Positions 23,564 through 32,786 of a stretch of 64,000 nt of DNA are shown here, piece by piece. Source of the stretch: Desulfovibrio desulfuricans (GTDB taxonomy: Bacteria > Desulfobacterota > Desulfovibrionia > Desulfovibrionales > Desulfovibrionaceae); contig NZ_JANFYZ010000005.1 in NCBI RefSeq assembly GCF_024460775.1, forward strand, positions 208,127 through 272,126. The letters are read 5' to 3'. Below the pieces are notes generated by a model that made no database searches, had not been told where the DNA came from, and saw only the letters and a program-made list of their open reading frames with translations. The position numbers were made by a program, and so were the translations under genes. Positions within the stretch are counted from its first letter, which is position 1. Each line of letters opens with the position of its first letter.

Positions 23564-24322
23564 CTATTTTTTATGCAGGCTGCGCAGCGCTCTTTTGCAG
23601 ATGCGCGCGGTCGCCTTGCCCGGATTTTGCGCAAGCCAGGCGTCGCAGAGCGCGATCACCCACTGCGGTTGCGATTTTGCGGCGTCATTGAGCCAGTTGC
23701 CCACGCTGTCCTGCACATAGGTGGAGGGGTCGGCCTGCAGGGGTTCAAGAACAGGCAGGCCCAGCGCAGGGTTCTCCTTGAGGATATTCAGGTGGGCGCA
23801 CCACACGCCGCGCGGGCGAGTGCTTTCGCTGGCAAAACGACGCACCCTTTCCGAGGGGTCGGCGGTCCAGCCTGCGAGGTGGCGCAGGGCGTGTTCCGGC
23901 TGCTTTGCCAGATGAGGCCGCACTGCCATCCATACCCATTCACGCACGCCAAAATGCGCATCATCCGCAAAGGGGCGCACGGCTTCCAGCAGATTTTCCA
24001 GCGGCTCCGCCGGAGAATGCAGGGCATGCTCGTGCGCCAGAGCATAACATATCCAGCCCCGGACAGTATCCGACCTGTGCGCAGCAAGCCTTGCCAATCC
24101 CTGCGCGCCCACGGCCCGGTACACCAGCTCGCCAGCCAGCAGCATGCGCTTTGAAATCCCAAGGGGTGCGGCAGCGCGCATTTCATCCAGCAACGCGGCA
24201 TCAGCCTGCGGCAAGGCCGCAGCCATGAGGGCGGCAAAATCCACCGCCAATCCCTCTGCCAGATTTTTTGAAGCGTCCTGCCCGCTGTTGAGCTGGGCCA
24301 GACGCGTGGAAGATATGGTCAT
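23564..24322 (-). CDS. DNA alkylation repair protein, AlkC/AlkD-like HEAT-repeat
   Basis: A 252-residue, mostly helical protein. The start MTISSTRL (24322) is chosen because GGGAG precedes it; an earlier ATG at 24358 lies inside the upstream terminator. WICYALAHEH, VREWVWMAVRPHL, ERVRRFASESTRPRGVW and PSTYVQDSVGNWLNDAAK follow the HEAT-like repeat pattern of AlkC/AlkD glycosylase-type proteins that remove N3- or N7-alkylated purines. The DNA-binding surface is inferred from the family. Confidence 0.8.
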   Translation of the reverse strand: MTISSTRLAQLNSGQDASKNLAEGLAVDFAALMAAALPQADAALLDEMRAAAPLGISKRMLLAGELVYRAVGAQGLARLAAHRSDTVRGWICYALAHEHALHSPAEPLENLLEAVRPFADDAHFGVREWVWMAVRPHLAKQPEHALRHLAGWTADPSERVRRFASESTRPRGVWCAHLNILKENPALGLPVLEPLQADPSTYVQDSVGNWLNDAAKSQPQWVIALCDAWLAQNPGKATARICKRALRSLHKK

Positions 24323-24354
24323 GGCACTCCCGGCGACACCAATGCTCAAGGTAT

Positions 24355-24389
24355 GCAAAGACCTGCGTCAAACTGGCGCAGGTCTTTGC
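24355..24389 (-). terminator. Terminator of the CI-like HTH gene
   Basis: Thirteen-base arms GCAAAGACCTGCG and CGCAGGTCTTTGC in the gap between the HTH gene and the repair gene, both on the minus strand. It has no long T-run and also covers the upstream region of the repair gene. Confidence 0.55.
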
Positions 24390-24563
24390 AGATCAAAATT
24401 ATTGCCGCAACAGCCAAAGGTATGATGCAACCCTGTTGCCCAAGCCGCATGCGGGCATGAAGACAACTGCCTTTGCTGAAACATGCGGGTGGGCTTCAAT
24501 CTGGGGCAGGCTCTGCCCCGTTCTGCAAAACCATCCCCCAGCGGACGCGGCAGATTCACCAGC

Positions 24564-24923
24564 CTACGCGCTGCGCCCCATACCCTCAGCCCGCGAAACC
24601 AGCTTGCCAATGTCCGAAACAATATGTTGCAGCGGGCACTTGTCGGGCGTTCTTGCATAAATGCTGCACACTGCCCCACGGTCTTCGTCATAGGGGAGCA
24701 AAAACTTCGGGCCAACGCCTTTCTGCACCCATTCGGGATTGATGCCTTTTTTCTTCAGCAGACTGAGCAGCCACTTGGACGGGATGGCCAGCCGCTTTTT
24801 GGAATCAGAAATACATGATTGCGAAACATCAAAAAACTGCGCAAGTTCCTGTTGGGTTCTGCATTGGGTGACATTCTTGATGCGATCCATAATGGCCATA
24901 TACTCAAATACCTTTCCACTCAT
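24564..24923 (-). CDS. CI-repressor-like helix-turn-helix protein, no protease domain
   Basis: A 119-residue protein. Residues ~8-70 (MDRIKNVTQCRTQQELAQFF, VSQSCISDSKKRLAIPSKWL) are a phage CI-type helix-turn-helix domain. The rest (GINPEWVQKGVGPKFLLPYD, then a short acidic-to-basic tail) contains no S24 Ser-Lys peptidase part, so it is a stand-alone DNA-binding protein. GAGGAGG lies upstream. It stands alone, without phage genes around it; its targets are unknown. It could be a domesticated repressor. Confidence 0.7.
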   Translation of the reverse strand: MSGKVFEYMAIMDRIKNVTQCRTQQELAQFFDVSQSCISDSKKRLAIPSKWLLSLLKKKGINPEWVQKGVGPKFLLPYDEDRGAVCSIYARTPDKCPLQHIVSDIGKLVSRAEGMGRSA

Positions 24924-25672
24924 TGGAAGAGCCTCCTCTGTACGCTATAGGCGTGCAAAATGCCCGGAATTATCAACGTGTTGAAACGAAGGAACCGGGT
25001 GCGGCGAGCGGATGCTCAGATGCGCGTTTATTGTGCTGGCCAGGATGTGGCAAACCCATAAAAACGGACGCGAGGATGCTTTTCTGAAAGGGAGCGGTCT
25101 GGACAGTGGAAGAGGCCAACGGATTGCTGCACAAAGAACAGTGCAACAGCCGGGAGAACTGACATAGACTCCGTGCAGCCATCACAGTTGCCTAAAAAGC
25201 CGTGACAATACGCCAACGCTTCGTAGCCCTGCAGGTCGCAACCGGGTTGGTGAGGCAGAAATAAAATTCCAGCCCCAAGGGGGAGAGTAGGGGGAACCCG
25301 CAAGCGGCTCCCGTACACATTGAGACAAACCAGTGAAACAAAATTATCGCAACTCTGGAGTGGCTGTCAGTGTACGCTTAAAGAAATACCCACAACATGA
25401 GATAAGTCAAGGAGTTTAATTATCAGGTATGCGTGTTTTTGGCCGCTTATGGGGCTGAAATGTCCGTTTGTCAGGCAAGCCTGCGTGTAAAATTAATAAG
25501 ATATGAAAGAATAATATCTGATAATAGAATAATAAAAATATGCGGTTTCAAAAAAACCGTGCAGACCAGAAAGGCCGAAGCGGGTTTCAATCGCTCCGGC
25601 CTCATATGCTTCTGAATTTTCAACCAAATCCGTCAGCATTGCTGCTGGCGGCAAAAGATATATTCGCCAGCC
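24924..25672. other. 749-bp region without a supported gene
   Basis: Only short open frames without ribosome sites are present. From 25330 to 25560 the sequence is strongly AT-rich. At 25573-25602 there is an imperfect hairpin (GGCCGAAGCG / CGCTCCGGCC) lying beyond the 3' end of mltA on the minus strand, so it could be its terminator. I see no RNA gene. Confidence 0.5.
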
Positions 25673-26776
25673 CTAACGCGCCAGCAGCACCCAGGCAGGC
25701 CCTTTGGCGTCCAGATGGCTTGCCACATAGTTGGCGCGCTGGTCGCCGCCGCAAAAGATATCTATGCGGTTACGCTTGATGGCCCCGCCCACGTCCTGTG
25801 CAAAGCCGATGCCGCGCAGGGGCATCTTGCCCTTGGTTTCATCCGGTATATTGACGCCGTAGGCCACAATGGAGCCGAGCGGGATAAACCCGCGATCCGT
25901 TGCAAGCGTCAGCCAGTCGTCCACCTGATAGCCCATGGCCCCGGTGGGGCCACGCATGCCGTATTTAAAGAAGACATAGCTCGGGTTATCATTGAGAATT
26001 TCGCGCACGCGGTCGGGATTGTTTTTGAACCACTCGCGCTGTTCAAAAATATCACCGCGCCTGAGCAGGCCTTTTTCGCGCATGATGCGCCCAGAGCTTT
26101 TGTATTTGTGCCCGTTCTGGCCCGCGTAGTTGACATAGGCCTGAGTGCCATCGTCAAAAATCAGGCGACCAGAACCCTGAATTTCAAGAAAAAATACGTC
26201 AACGGGGTCTGCGGCCCAGGCCAGTTCCAGCCCCTTGCCCGCGAGCACCTGCTTTTCTTCGATGGTGCGGCGGTCATAGTACTGCCCACGCTTGGCAACG
26301 ACCTTGTTCAGATCCGGGGGCAGGCCATAGATGGCCTGGGTGTACCCCGGTTTGCGTGTGCGGCTGGCGGGGACGGCAGGCTCGTAGTAACCAGAATAGT
26401 TGATGCCGCCCGTCACTTCCGCCCAGCGGAAGTTTGCCAGCAGCAGTTCCGGTTCCTTGTCCAGCCGGGGCAAAAGTTCCTGCAAACGTTCAAGCGTACG
26501 CGACAGATCGCCCCACGTCACGGTCAGGCCGGGGCGTTGCACTGCGAGGGCGTCCTTGGGCTTGCTGTTGACGTAACGCAGCGACTTACGCACACTGGGG
26601 GCCATATCCTTCCAGCTTGTCAGATCCTGACTGGCAGGAATAAGATTGCTCACAAAAAATTCCGGGCTTTCAAACCCTACCGGCGGCAAGGTTCTTTCCA
26701 CCACTGGCGGCGGGGCCTGCTTGGCGCAGGCAAACAAAGCCATTGTAACCGCCAGCAGTAGCAACAGGCGCAACAT
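25673..26776 (-). CDS. mltA: Membrane-bound lytic murein transglycosylase A-type lipoprotein
   Basis: A 367-residue protein. Start MLRLLLLLAVTM gives a lipoprotein signal ending LFAC (Cys at residue ~17); earlier in-frame starts would bury this signal. The MltA domain shows GYYEP, DPVDVFFLEIQGSGRL, FFKYGMRGPTGAMG and the C-terminal 3D part with GGAIKRNRIDIFCGGD, whose Asp is catalytic in the family. It cleaves peptidoglycan glycan strands to 1,6-anhydro products at the outer membrane. It is divergent from the thioesterase gene, 66 bp away. Confidence 0.88.
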   Translation of the reverse strand: MLRLLLLLAVTMALFACAKQAPPPVVERTLPPVGFESPEFFVSNLIPASQDLTSWKDMAPSVRKSLRYVNSKPKDALAVQRPGLTVTWGDLSRTLERLQELLPRLDKEPELLLANFRWAEVTGGINYSGYYEPAVPASRTRKPGYTQAIYGLPPDLNKVVAKRGQYYDRRTIEEKQVLAGKGLELAWAADPVDVFFLEIQGSGRLIFDDGTQAYVNYAGQNGHKYKSSGRIMREKGLLRRGDIFEQREWFKNNPDRVREILNDNPSYVFFKYGMRGPTGAMGYQVDDWLTLATDRGFIPLGSIVAYGVNIPDETKGKMPLRGIGFAQDVGGAIKRNRIDIFCGGDQRANYVASHLDAKGPAWVLLAR

Positions 26777-26842
26777 GCCGCCTGCACGGTTTGCAAATCC
26801 GCTGCAACAACGCCCGGAAAACGCGTAACAAGGAGCCGTTTC

Positions 26843-27262
26843 GTGCATGACCAATTTCCCACCCCTGATATTTGGATGCCGCACCGCGTGTCGTATGGAG
26901 AAACAGACACGATGGGCGTGCTTTATTATGCGGAATATCTGCATCTTTTCGAGCGGGCACGCAGCGAATACATTCGCCGTTGCGGCATGAGCTATGCGGA
27001 AGTTGAAAAGAAAGGCCTTATCCTGCCTGTGCGCGAGGCCCAGTGCCGTTACCGCTCATCCGCCCGCTATGATGATCTTGTACTTGTGCGCGCTGGCATA
27101 GCCGAATGGGCGCGCGCATCCCTGCGCTTTGTATATGAGATACGGAACGAGGACAAGACGAGACTTCTGGCCACGGGCATGACCCAGCACGCGCTGGTCA
27201 ATCACGAAGGTCGCCCCGTTCCTGTGCCGGACTGGTTCCGTAATCTCACCTTTACGGAGTAA
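26843..27262 (+). CDS. YbgC-type acyl-CoA thioesterase
   Basis: A 139-residue single hot-dog domain. HRVSYGETDTMGVLYYAEYL contains the catalytic Asp and the tight turn of 4-hydroxybenzoyl-CoA thioesterase/YbgC enzymes, and FERARSEYIRRCGM follows. It hydrolyses acyl-CoA thioesters in the cytoplasm. In many proteobacteria the gene belongs to the tol-pal cluster, but none of those genes is here, so substrate and role remain open. Length is usual. Confidence 0.85.
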   Translation: MHDQFPTPDIWMPHRVSYGETDTMGVLYYAEYLHLFERARSEYIRRCGMSYAEVEKKGLILPVREAQCRYRSSARYDDLVLVRAGIAEWARASLRFVYEIRNEDKTRLLATGMTQHALVNHEGRPVPVPDWFRNLTFTE

Positions 27263-27327
27263 CCGCCAGCTCTCTCCCCTGCCTGCGATGATGCCGCGTT
27301 ATTCCACCGCATTTATGCCAGCGTGAT

Positions 27328-27357
27328 CTGCCGCCGCAAAACCACATGCGGCGGCAG
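27328..27357. terminator. Bidirectional terminator between convergent genes
   Basis: CTGCCGCCGC / GCGGCGGCAG with a ten-base loop, followed by AAAAATATTTT. It is placed between the thioesterase and the convergent membrane protein gene. Confidence 0.75.
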
Positions 27358-27378
27358 AAAAATATTTTGTCCAGGGCC

Positions 27379-28110
27379 TTAACGGTGCCTGCTCCCGGTG
27401 GGTCCGGGATTGGCTCGCAACTGCTTGCGCGCGGCACGGGCATCCTCCAGCCGCCGCAGCCTTTCGAGACGGCCCTCCTCCTCGTCATGCCGCACCACAG
27501 GCGGTCGCTTCTGCCGCACAGGTCGCGCGCTGCTGAAACGCCGCGCAAGATGCGGCAATTCAGGGGGCACATCGGCTGCGGGATCCCCAAGGGGGCAATA
27601 CGGGGCGCTTGTGCTCTCACCTCCGCCAAGATGCATGGCCAGCCTGGCGCTGAGCGCGCGCATGAGCGGTACAAGGTCTGTATATTCCTCATTCAGGCCC
27701 AAACCGTTCAGGTGCCACCGCCCATGCCCATGGACCACCTTGCGCACCCCTTTAAGCTCCCGCTCGCGCATGTTCAGACTGATGCGCACCTCGCCCTCGG
27801 GCAAGTGCAGCACAAGGGCCTCGCCCCGCGCTTCGCCCTGCCCCTGGGCGAGAGACTCAAGCCGCATGCCGGGCGGATTGCCCGCCAGCCGCAAAAGGTC
27901 TTCCAGTCCGGCGCGGGCTACGCGCAGGTGTTCGCTGGAAGCCATATTTTTTTGATCTTCCTGAATTTTTTCTTCCATCTGGCGAATGCGCTCAAGGCAT
28001 TGGGCGCGCTCATCCTCTAGCGTGGTCAAACCACGCTTCATCAGGCGCACGCAAAAAACCACAGCCGCCAAAAAAACCGCACCAGCGCCGGCCCATTCCC
28101 ATAGCGCCAT
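27379..28110 (-). CDS. Membrane-anchored coiled-coil protein of unknown function
   Basis: A 243-residue protein. Start ATG 28110 has GGAGG upstream (the ATG at 28149 does not). Residues ~5-22 are one membrane helix (WAGAGAVFLAAVVFCVRLM), followed by a charged coiled coil (TTLEDERAQCLERIRQMEEK) to about residue 60. The middle (RISLNMRERELKGVRKVVHG) is beta-rich and the last 60 residues are arginine rich (EEGRLERLRRLEDARAARKQ). I do not recognise a family. It lies divergent to the EF-G-like gene. Confidence 0.65.
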   Translation of the reverse strand: MALWEWAGAGAVFLAAVVFCVRLMKRGLTTLEDERAQCLERIRQMEEKIQEDQKNMASSEHLRVARAGLEDLLRLAGNPPGMRLESLAQGQGEARGEALVLHLPEGEVRISLNMRERELKGVRKVVHGHGRWHLNGLGLNEEYTDLVPLMRALSARLAMHLGGGESTSAPYCPLGDPAADVPPELPHLARRFSSARPVRQKRPPVVRHDEEEGRLERLRRLEDARAARKQLRANPGPTGSRHR

Positions 28111-28333
28111 GGTCGCTCCCTCCGCCTGCTCCAATATATATCCGACCAACTGTCACAGCGGCGGCCTCTGCTGTCAAGCGTTAAGCCTTACATTAAAAGT
28201 CGCGGCCTCTTTCCTTTTTTGCGACAAGCCTGTAACGTGGGAACCAATAGCAGATGGAAGACTTGTTCCTTTCCCTAGTTTCGTTCACCAGGCCGCCAAG
28301 GGCGCGCCATATCGCTTACGAAGGGAGAAAACC

Positions 28334-30397
28334 ATGCCTACTCCACTGGAAATGCAACGCACCTTCGCCATCGTCGGAACCGGCGGTTGCGGCAAAACAT
28401 CCCTGGCAGAGATGCTTCTCTATAAGGCCGGGGCGGTGAATCGCCTGGGGGCTGTAGAAGACGGCACCACATGCCTTGACTACGAACCCGAAGAAACCCG
28501 CCGACGCGGCTCCGTTCAACCCTCCTGCGCCACATATCTCTGGAATAAAAACCGCCATTTCCTTCTGGATATCCCCGGTGACGGCAACTTTACAGGCGAC
28601 ATGGAATGCCTGCTCAAAGGCGTGGACAGCGTTGTTTTTGTGCTGGACGCCGTGGACGGCGTGCGCCCCCTTGCCAAAAAATTCTGGAATCTGGTCCGCG
28701 CAGCCGGATTGCCCTCCATTATAGTGGTCAACAAGGTTGACCGCGACCGCGCCGATTTTCAGATGGCCCTGGACGGGCTCTCCGGCCTGAACGTCAAGCC
28801 CGTTGTGCTGCAATTGCCCATTCGCCAGGGCGAATCCTTTGTGGGTGTTGCCGATGTGCTGACGGGCAAGGCCCGCATGTTTGGCGAAAACGGCGCAGCC
28901 GCAGAGGCTGAAATCCCCGCTGCCCTGGCTGACGATGTCAGCCTGCTGCGCGATGTGACCATAGAAAATATCGCAGAAAGCGATGAAGAACTCATGGAAA
29001 AGTATCTGGAAGAAGGCATTCTTTCAGAAGATGACCTCAAAACCGGCCTGCGCTCGGGCGTGCTCAAGGGTGAGCTTACGCCGGTGCTGGCCTGCTCGGC
29101 TCTTGAAAACAAGGGCGGCGAATCAGTGCTGGCCGCCATTGAAGCCCTGCTGCCCTCGCCCCTTGATCGCCCGCCTTTTGCTGGCCGCGATGGCGCAGAA
29201 CGCGCCGCTGACCCGGATGGGCCGGTGGCCTGCTTTGTTTTCAAAACCCTGGCCGATCCTTTTTCGGGGCAGCTTTCCCTTTTGCGGATTCTTTCCGGCA
29301 CCATCAACGGTGATGCCACGCTGAAAAACTCCCGCACGGAAGAAAACGAACGTCTTGGCAACCTACTGTACATTCAGGGTAAAACGCAGACTCCCTGCAA
29401 AGAGCCCATTGGCCCCGGCACCATCGTGGCCGTTGCCAAGCTCAAGAACACCCGCACGGGCGACACCCTCTGCGATGAAAAAGCCCCCTTTGCCCTGCAA
29501 ATGCCCACCCTGCCCCCGCAGCTCATTACCTACGCCCTCGCCCCCAAGGAAAAAGGCGAGGAAGACAAGGTCTACGCCGCCATGCAGCGGCTGCTGGACG
29601 AAGACATCACCCTGCGTCTGGGACGCGATGAAGAAACCGGCGACATCCTGCTTTCCGGCATGGGGCAGTTGCATATCGAGCTTTCGGTCGAAAAGGCCAA
29701 ACGCCGCTTCAAGGTGGATATCGTACTCAAAACGCCCAAGGTTCCCTACCGCGAAACCGTGCGCGGCAAATGCCAGGTGCAGGGCCGCCACAAAAAGCAG
29801 TCCGGCGGGCGTGGTCAGTTTGGCGACTGCTGGATTGAAATGGAAGGCCTGCCGCGCGGCTCCGGCTATGTGTTTGAAGACGCCATCGTGGGCGGCGTTA
29901 TCCCCCGCCAGTATGTTCCCGCCATCGACAAGGGCGTTCAGGAAGCCGCCGCGCGCGGATTTTTGGCCGGATGCCAGGTGGTGGACTTCCGAGTCAAGGT
30001 CTACGATGGCAGCTACCACACGGTAGACTCGTCAGAAATGGCCTTCAAGGTGGCTGGCTCCATTGCTTTCAAAAAGGCCATGGAAGGGCTCAAGCCCGTG
30101 CTGCTCGAACCCATTGTACTGCTCACCGTTTCCGTGCCCGATGAAAGCATGGGCGATGTCATCGGCGACCTTTCCTCCCGCCGGGGCAAGGTGCTGGGTT
30201 CGGATTCGCAGGGCGGCAGCACGGAAATCAAGGCCCACGTGCCCATGAGCGAAGTGCTGCGCTACGCGCCCGACCTGCGCTCCATGACCGGTGGACAGGG
30301 ATTCTTCACCATGGAATTTGCCCATTATGAAGAAGCCCCGCAACCCGTGGCGGAAAAGGTCATTGCCGAGCACCAGAAGCACAAGGCTGCCGAATAA
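28334..30397 (+). CDS. Elongation factor G-like GTPase with altered switch II
   Basis: A 687-residue EF-G paralogue; ATG 28334 follows GGGAG. The order is a G domain with P-loop GTGGCGKTS (~15-23), VVNKVD and later EF-G domains II-V (GMGQLHIELSVEKAKRRF, PYRETVRG, SYHTVDSSEMAFK, SMTGGQGFFTMEFAHYEE). Switch II reads DIPGDGNF (79-86) instead of DTPGHVDF, so the histidine needed for rapid GTP hydrolysis is Asp83. Genes of this kind occur beside a normal fusA elsewhere in the genome. It probably acts on ribosomes in a specialised way. Confidence 0.85.
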   Translation: MPTPLEMQRTFAIVGTGGCGKTSLAEMLLYKAGAVNRLGAVEDGTTCLDYEPEETRRRGSVQPSCATYLWNKNRHFLLDIPGDGNFTGDMECLLKGVDSVVFVLDAVDGVRPLAKKFWNLVRAAGLPSIIVVNKVDRDRADFQMALDGLSGLNVKPVVLQLPIRQGESFVGVADVLTGKARMFGENGAAAEAEIPAALADDVSLLRDVTIENIAESDEELMEKYLEEGILSEDDLKTGLRSGVLKGELTPVLACSALENKGGESVLAAIEALLPSPLDRPPFAGRDGAERAADPDGPVACFVFKTLADPFSGQLSLLRILSGTINGDATLKNSRTEENERLGNLLYIQGKTQTPCKEPIGPGTIVAVAKLKNTRTGDTLCDEKAPFALQMPTLPPQLITYALAPKEKGEEDKVYAAMQRLLDEDITLRLGRDEETGDILLSGMGQLHIELSVEKAKRRFKVDIVLKTPKVPYRETVRGKCQVQGRHKKQSGGRGQFGDCWIEMEGLPRGSGYVFEDAIVGGVIPRQYVPAIDKGVQEAAARGFLAGCQVVDFRVKVYDGSYHTVDSSEMAFKVAGSIAFKKAMEGLKPVLLEPIVLLTVSVPDESMGDVIGDLSSRRGKVLGSDSQGGSTEIKAHVPMSEVLRYAPDLRSMTGGQGFFTMEFAHYEEAPQPVAEKVIAEHQKHKAAE

Positions 30398-30439
30398 CCA
30401 CTGGGGTGGGGCAGACCACCTCTTCCTCTTATAGATGAC

Positions 30440-30471
30440 AAACCGGCTGTTTTCTGTAAAACAGCCGGTTT
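30440..30471 (+). terminator. Hairpin after the EF-G-like gene
   Basis: Fourteen-base perfect arms AAACCGGCTGTTTT and AAAACAGCCGGTTT with loop CTGT, followed by only a short T-run. It probably ends the EF-G-like transcript. Confidence 0.7.
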
Positions 30472-30508
30472 GCGCGTCTTTGCCGCAAACAGCAAAATAC
30501 GAAAAATC

Positions 30509-31345
30509 ATGGAACGACCGCTTACAATACTCTGCACCCCCCTGCCCGATGGCTCCATTATAGAGCTGGACGGCTGGCGGCGTGCCCTTGAAGCGGCGCT
30601 GGAACCGTGGCTGGACGACAGGCAGCTTGCCCATGTGCGCCGCTTTGGCCGCTCGCCCAACGGGCAGGCCGAGACGCCGGAGGCGCAGCAGAACGTACTG
30701 CGGGCGGCTCTGTCGCGGCTGCTCGCGCGCGCCCAACTGGTGACGCATGCCGCGCAGCAGGCCAAGGCACCGTTCTCAACCGCAACGGGGCCGCTGCCGC
30801 ACCTGGGCATGGATACTCAGGGCCGTCCCCTGCTCCCCGGTTGGCATGCGGCCTTCAGCCACAGCGGCGAGGCGGCCTTTTGCGCCCTTTGCCCTGGGCC
30901 AGCAGATGCAGAGCTGGCCTCTCATGCCATGCCCCCGCACGCGCTGGATGCCGAATCGTTGCTTTCCCTGCCGCCTGCCCCCAATGCCTTTGCCCCGTCA
31001 GAATTGCCCCGGCGCGAGACCGGCTTTTCACAGCAGAGCATCAACCGCGAAGCCCTGCGCCGCTGGACAATCAAGGAGGCGCTGCTCAAGGCATCCGGTC
31101 TGGGGCTGGGCATGGATCCTGCCAGGGTTCCCACAGGCGGTTTCGGGCAAAGGGCCGGGATCTGGCACGGGCCCATGGGCGTATTTTACTGGCGCAGTCT
31201 GCCCAGCCCCGGCCACTGGCTGAGCGTTGCACAGCAGGTGAGCGCCAAAACAGCCTTTCCACCAGAATTTTTTCGACCACTGGTGCTCCGCCAGAGCCCG
31301 ACTACCCTGCTGCGCGCCCTTTCCGCCTTACGCCCGCGCGTCTAA
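30509..31345 (+). CDS. 4'-phosphopantetheinyl transferase (Sfp/AcpT-like)
   Basis: A 278-residue protein. The C-terminal WTIKEALLKASGLGLGMDP (W186, K189, E190, K194) is the PPTase signature, and WHAAFSHSGEAAFCAL corresponds to the FSxSHxxxxxxxAL motif in the first half. The usual GxDxE metal motif is not clear; an unusual insertion (MPPHALDAESLLSLPPAP) lies at that place and contains DAE. The enzyme would attach phosphopantetheine from CoA to carrier proteins. A target in this window could be the ACP-like domain of the 50.3-54.2 kb fusion. Confidence 0.75.
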   Translation: MERPLTILCTPLPDGSIIELDGWRRALEAALEPWLDDRQLAHVRRFGRSPNGQAETPEAQQNVLRAALSRLLARAQLVTHAAQQAKAPFSTATGPLPHLGMDTQGRPLLPGWHAAFSHSGEAAFCALCPGPADAELASHAMPPHALDAESLLSLPPAPNAFAPSELPRRETGFSQQSINREALRRWTIKEALLKASGLGLGMDPARVPTGGFGQRAGIWHGPMGVFYWRSLPSPGHWLSVAQQVSAKTAFPPEFFRPLVLRQSPTTLLRALSALRPRV

Positions 31346-31400
31346 GCGCCCCGGCAGACATTTTCTTGCAAGGCGAACGTTTTTACGGCACTCTCCGCCC

Positions 31401-32708
31401 ATGCCGCGTTTTCACCTTGTCACGCTTTTTCCCGAATTTTTCGAGTCGCCCCTGTCCACCGCCCTCATGGGCCGTGCGCGGGAGGCTGGCATTGTGGAAT
31501 GCAGCTTTCATGATCCCCGGCAGTTCAGCACCGACAAGCACCGCCACGTGGACGACCGCCCCTACGGCGGCGGCCCCGGCATGGTCATGCAGGGCGAGCC
31601 TCTGGCCCGTGCCCTGCGCTCCATTGAGCGACCAGGCCGGATGCTGTTCATGGCCCCCGGCGGCCGCCCGCTGACGCAGGACATGGTGCGCGACCTTGCC
31701 CACGAGGAAGACCTGACCATTGTTTGCGGCAGGTACGAAGGCATTGACGCACGGCTGTTGCAGCTTTTTCCGCTTGAACCTGTGAGCGTGGGTGATATTG
31801 TACTCAACGGCGGCGAAAGCGCGGCTCTTTCCGTGCTGGAGGCCGTGGCCCGACTCATGCCCGGCTTTATGGGCAAGGAAGAATCCGGCGACGATGAAAG
31901 TTTTTCTCACGGATTACTGGAATATCCGCACTACACGCGGCCAGAATCCCTGGAAGGCCTGTCGGTTCCCGAGGTGCTGCAAAGCGGCGACCATGCCCGC
32001 ATTGCCCAGTGGCGCAGGCAGGAATCCGTGCGCGCCACCTTGCGCATGCGCCCGGAAATGTTGAATGAAGCGCCGCTCTACCGCGAAGACGTGCAAACGC
32101 TGGCTGAAACCCCGCGTGACAGGCCCGGACGCAACCTTTCGTTCTGCCTTGTTCACTACCCGGTTTCCCTTGGGCCAAAAAAAATCGGCGCTTCCTCTTT
32201 GACAAATCTGGACATACACGATATAGCCCGAATTTCCCGCAGCTATGCGATGGGTTCCTTTTATCCGGTGACCCCTCTTCGCGACCAGTTGCGGGTGCTG
32301 GAAGAAATTTTGCGTCACTGGACGCGGGGGCCGGGCGGTACAGGAAACGCCGACCGCGCTCAGGCCCTCGGCCTGGTGCAACCCGCGACTTCGCTTGAAG
32401 AAGCGGTGGCGCATATGACCGCGCAGCATGGAACGCGACCCAGACTGGTGGCTAGTTCTGCCGTCTGGCCTGCCAAGGGCAAGGCATCCCAACCGGGACG
32501 CATGCCCATGACTCCGCGTGACGTGCGGCGCTGGTGCGACCAGGGGCCGGTTATGCTCTGCCTGGGCACGGCGCAAGGGCTTGCGCCGGAGGTGCTCGAA
32601 CAGTGCGAAGGCACTCTGAGGCCGGTGCGTTTTTTGGGCTACAACCATCTTTCGGTGCGCAGCGCGGCCGCCATTCTGGCCGACAGGATATTAGGCGACT
32701 ACTACTGA
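31401..32708 (+). CDS. trmD: tRNA (guanine-N1)-methyltransferase with C-terminal SPOUT-like domain
   Basis: A 435-residue protein. Residues 1 to ~235 are TrmD: FHLVTLFPEFFESPLS, DDRPYGGGPGMVMQ, CGRYEGIDAR and GDIVLNGGESAAL form the trefoil-knot AdoMet site. It methylates G37 of tRNAs, preventing frameshifts. Residues ~245-435 (FCLVHYPVSLGPKK, TNLDIHDIARISRSYAMGSF, VMLCLGTAQGLAPEV) form a second domain like the PF09936 RNA-methyltransferase family, an extension found in Desulfovibrio-type TrmD. The usual upstream partners rpsP and rimM are absent; rplS follows. Confidence 0.9.
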   Translation: MPRFHLVTLFPEFFESPLSTALMGRAREAGIVECSFHDPRQFSTDKHRHVDDRPYGGGPGMVMQGEPLARALRSIERPGRMLFMAPGGRPLTQDMVRDLAHEEDLTIVCGRYEGIDARLLQLFPLEPVSVGDIVLNGGESAALSVLEAVARLMPGFMGKEESGDDESFSHGLLEYPHYTRPESLEGLSVPEVLQSGDHARIAQWRRQESVRATLRMRPEMLNEAPLYREDVQTLAETPRDRPGRNLSFCLVHYPVSLGPKKIGASSLTNLDIHDIARISRSYAMGSFYPVTPLRDQLRVLEEILRHWTRGPGGTGNADRAQALGLVQPATSLEEAVAHMTAQHGTRPRLVASSAVWPAKGKASQPGRMPMTPRDVRRWCDQGPVMLCLGTAQGLAPEVLEQCEGTLRPVRFLGYNHLSVRSAAAILADRILGDYY

Positions 32709-32786
32709 CGCAACACGGCGGCCTGAGCGCATCGGCGCCGCTTTGCAACGACGCAACAATCCGCCCGGATTTGCAAGGAGTTCACG

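Noticed and set aside
25433..25615. 60-codon open frame
   Set aside because: AT-rich, no ribosome site, no recognisable sequence; treated as intergenic. The same holds for 45143-45346 and 61459-61671.
30607..31674. 355-codon plus-strand frame over the phosphopantetheinyl transferase
   Set aside because: Arginine- and proline-rich shadow of the real gene, with no family motif.
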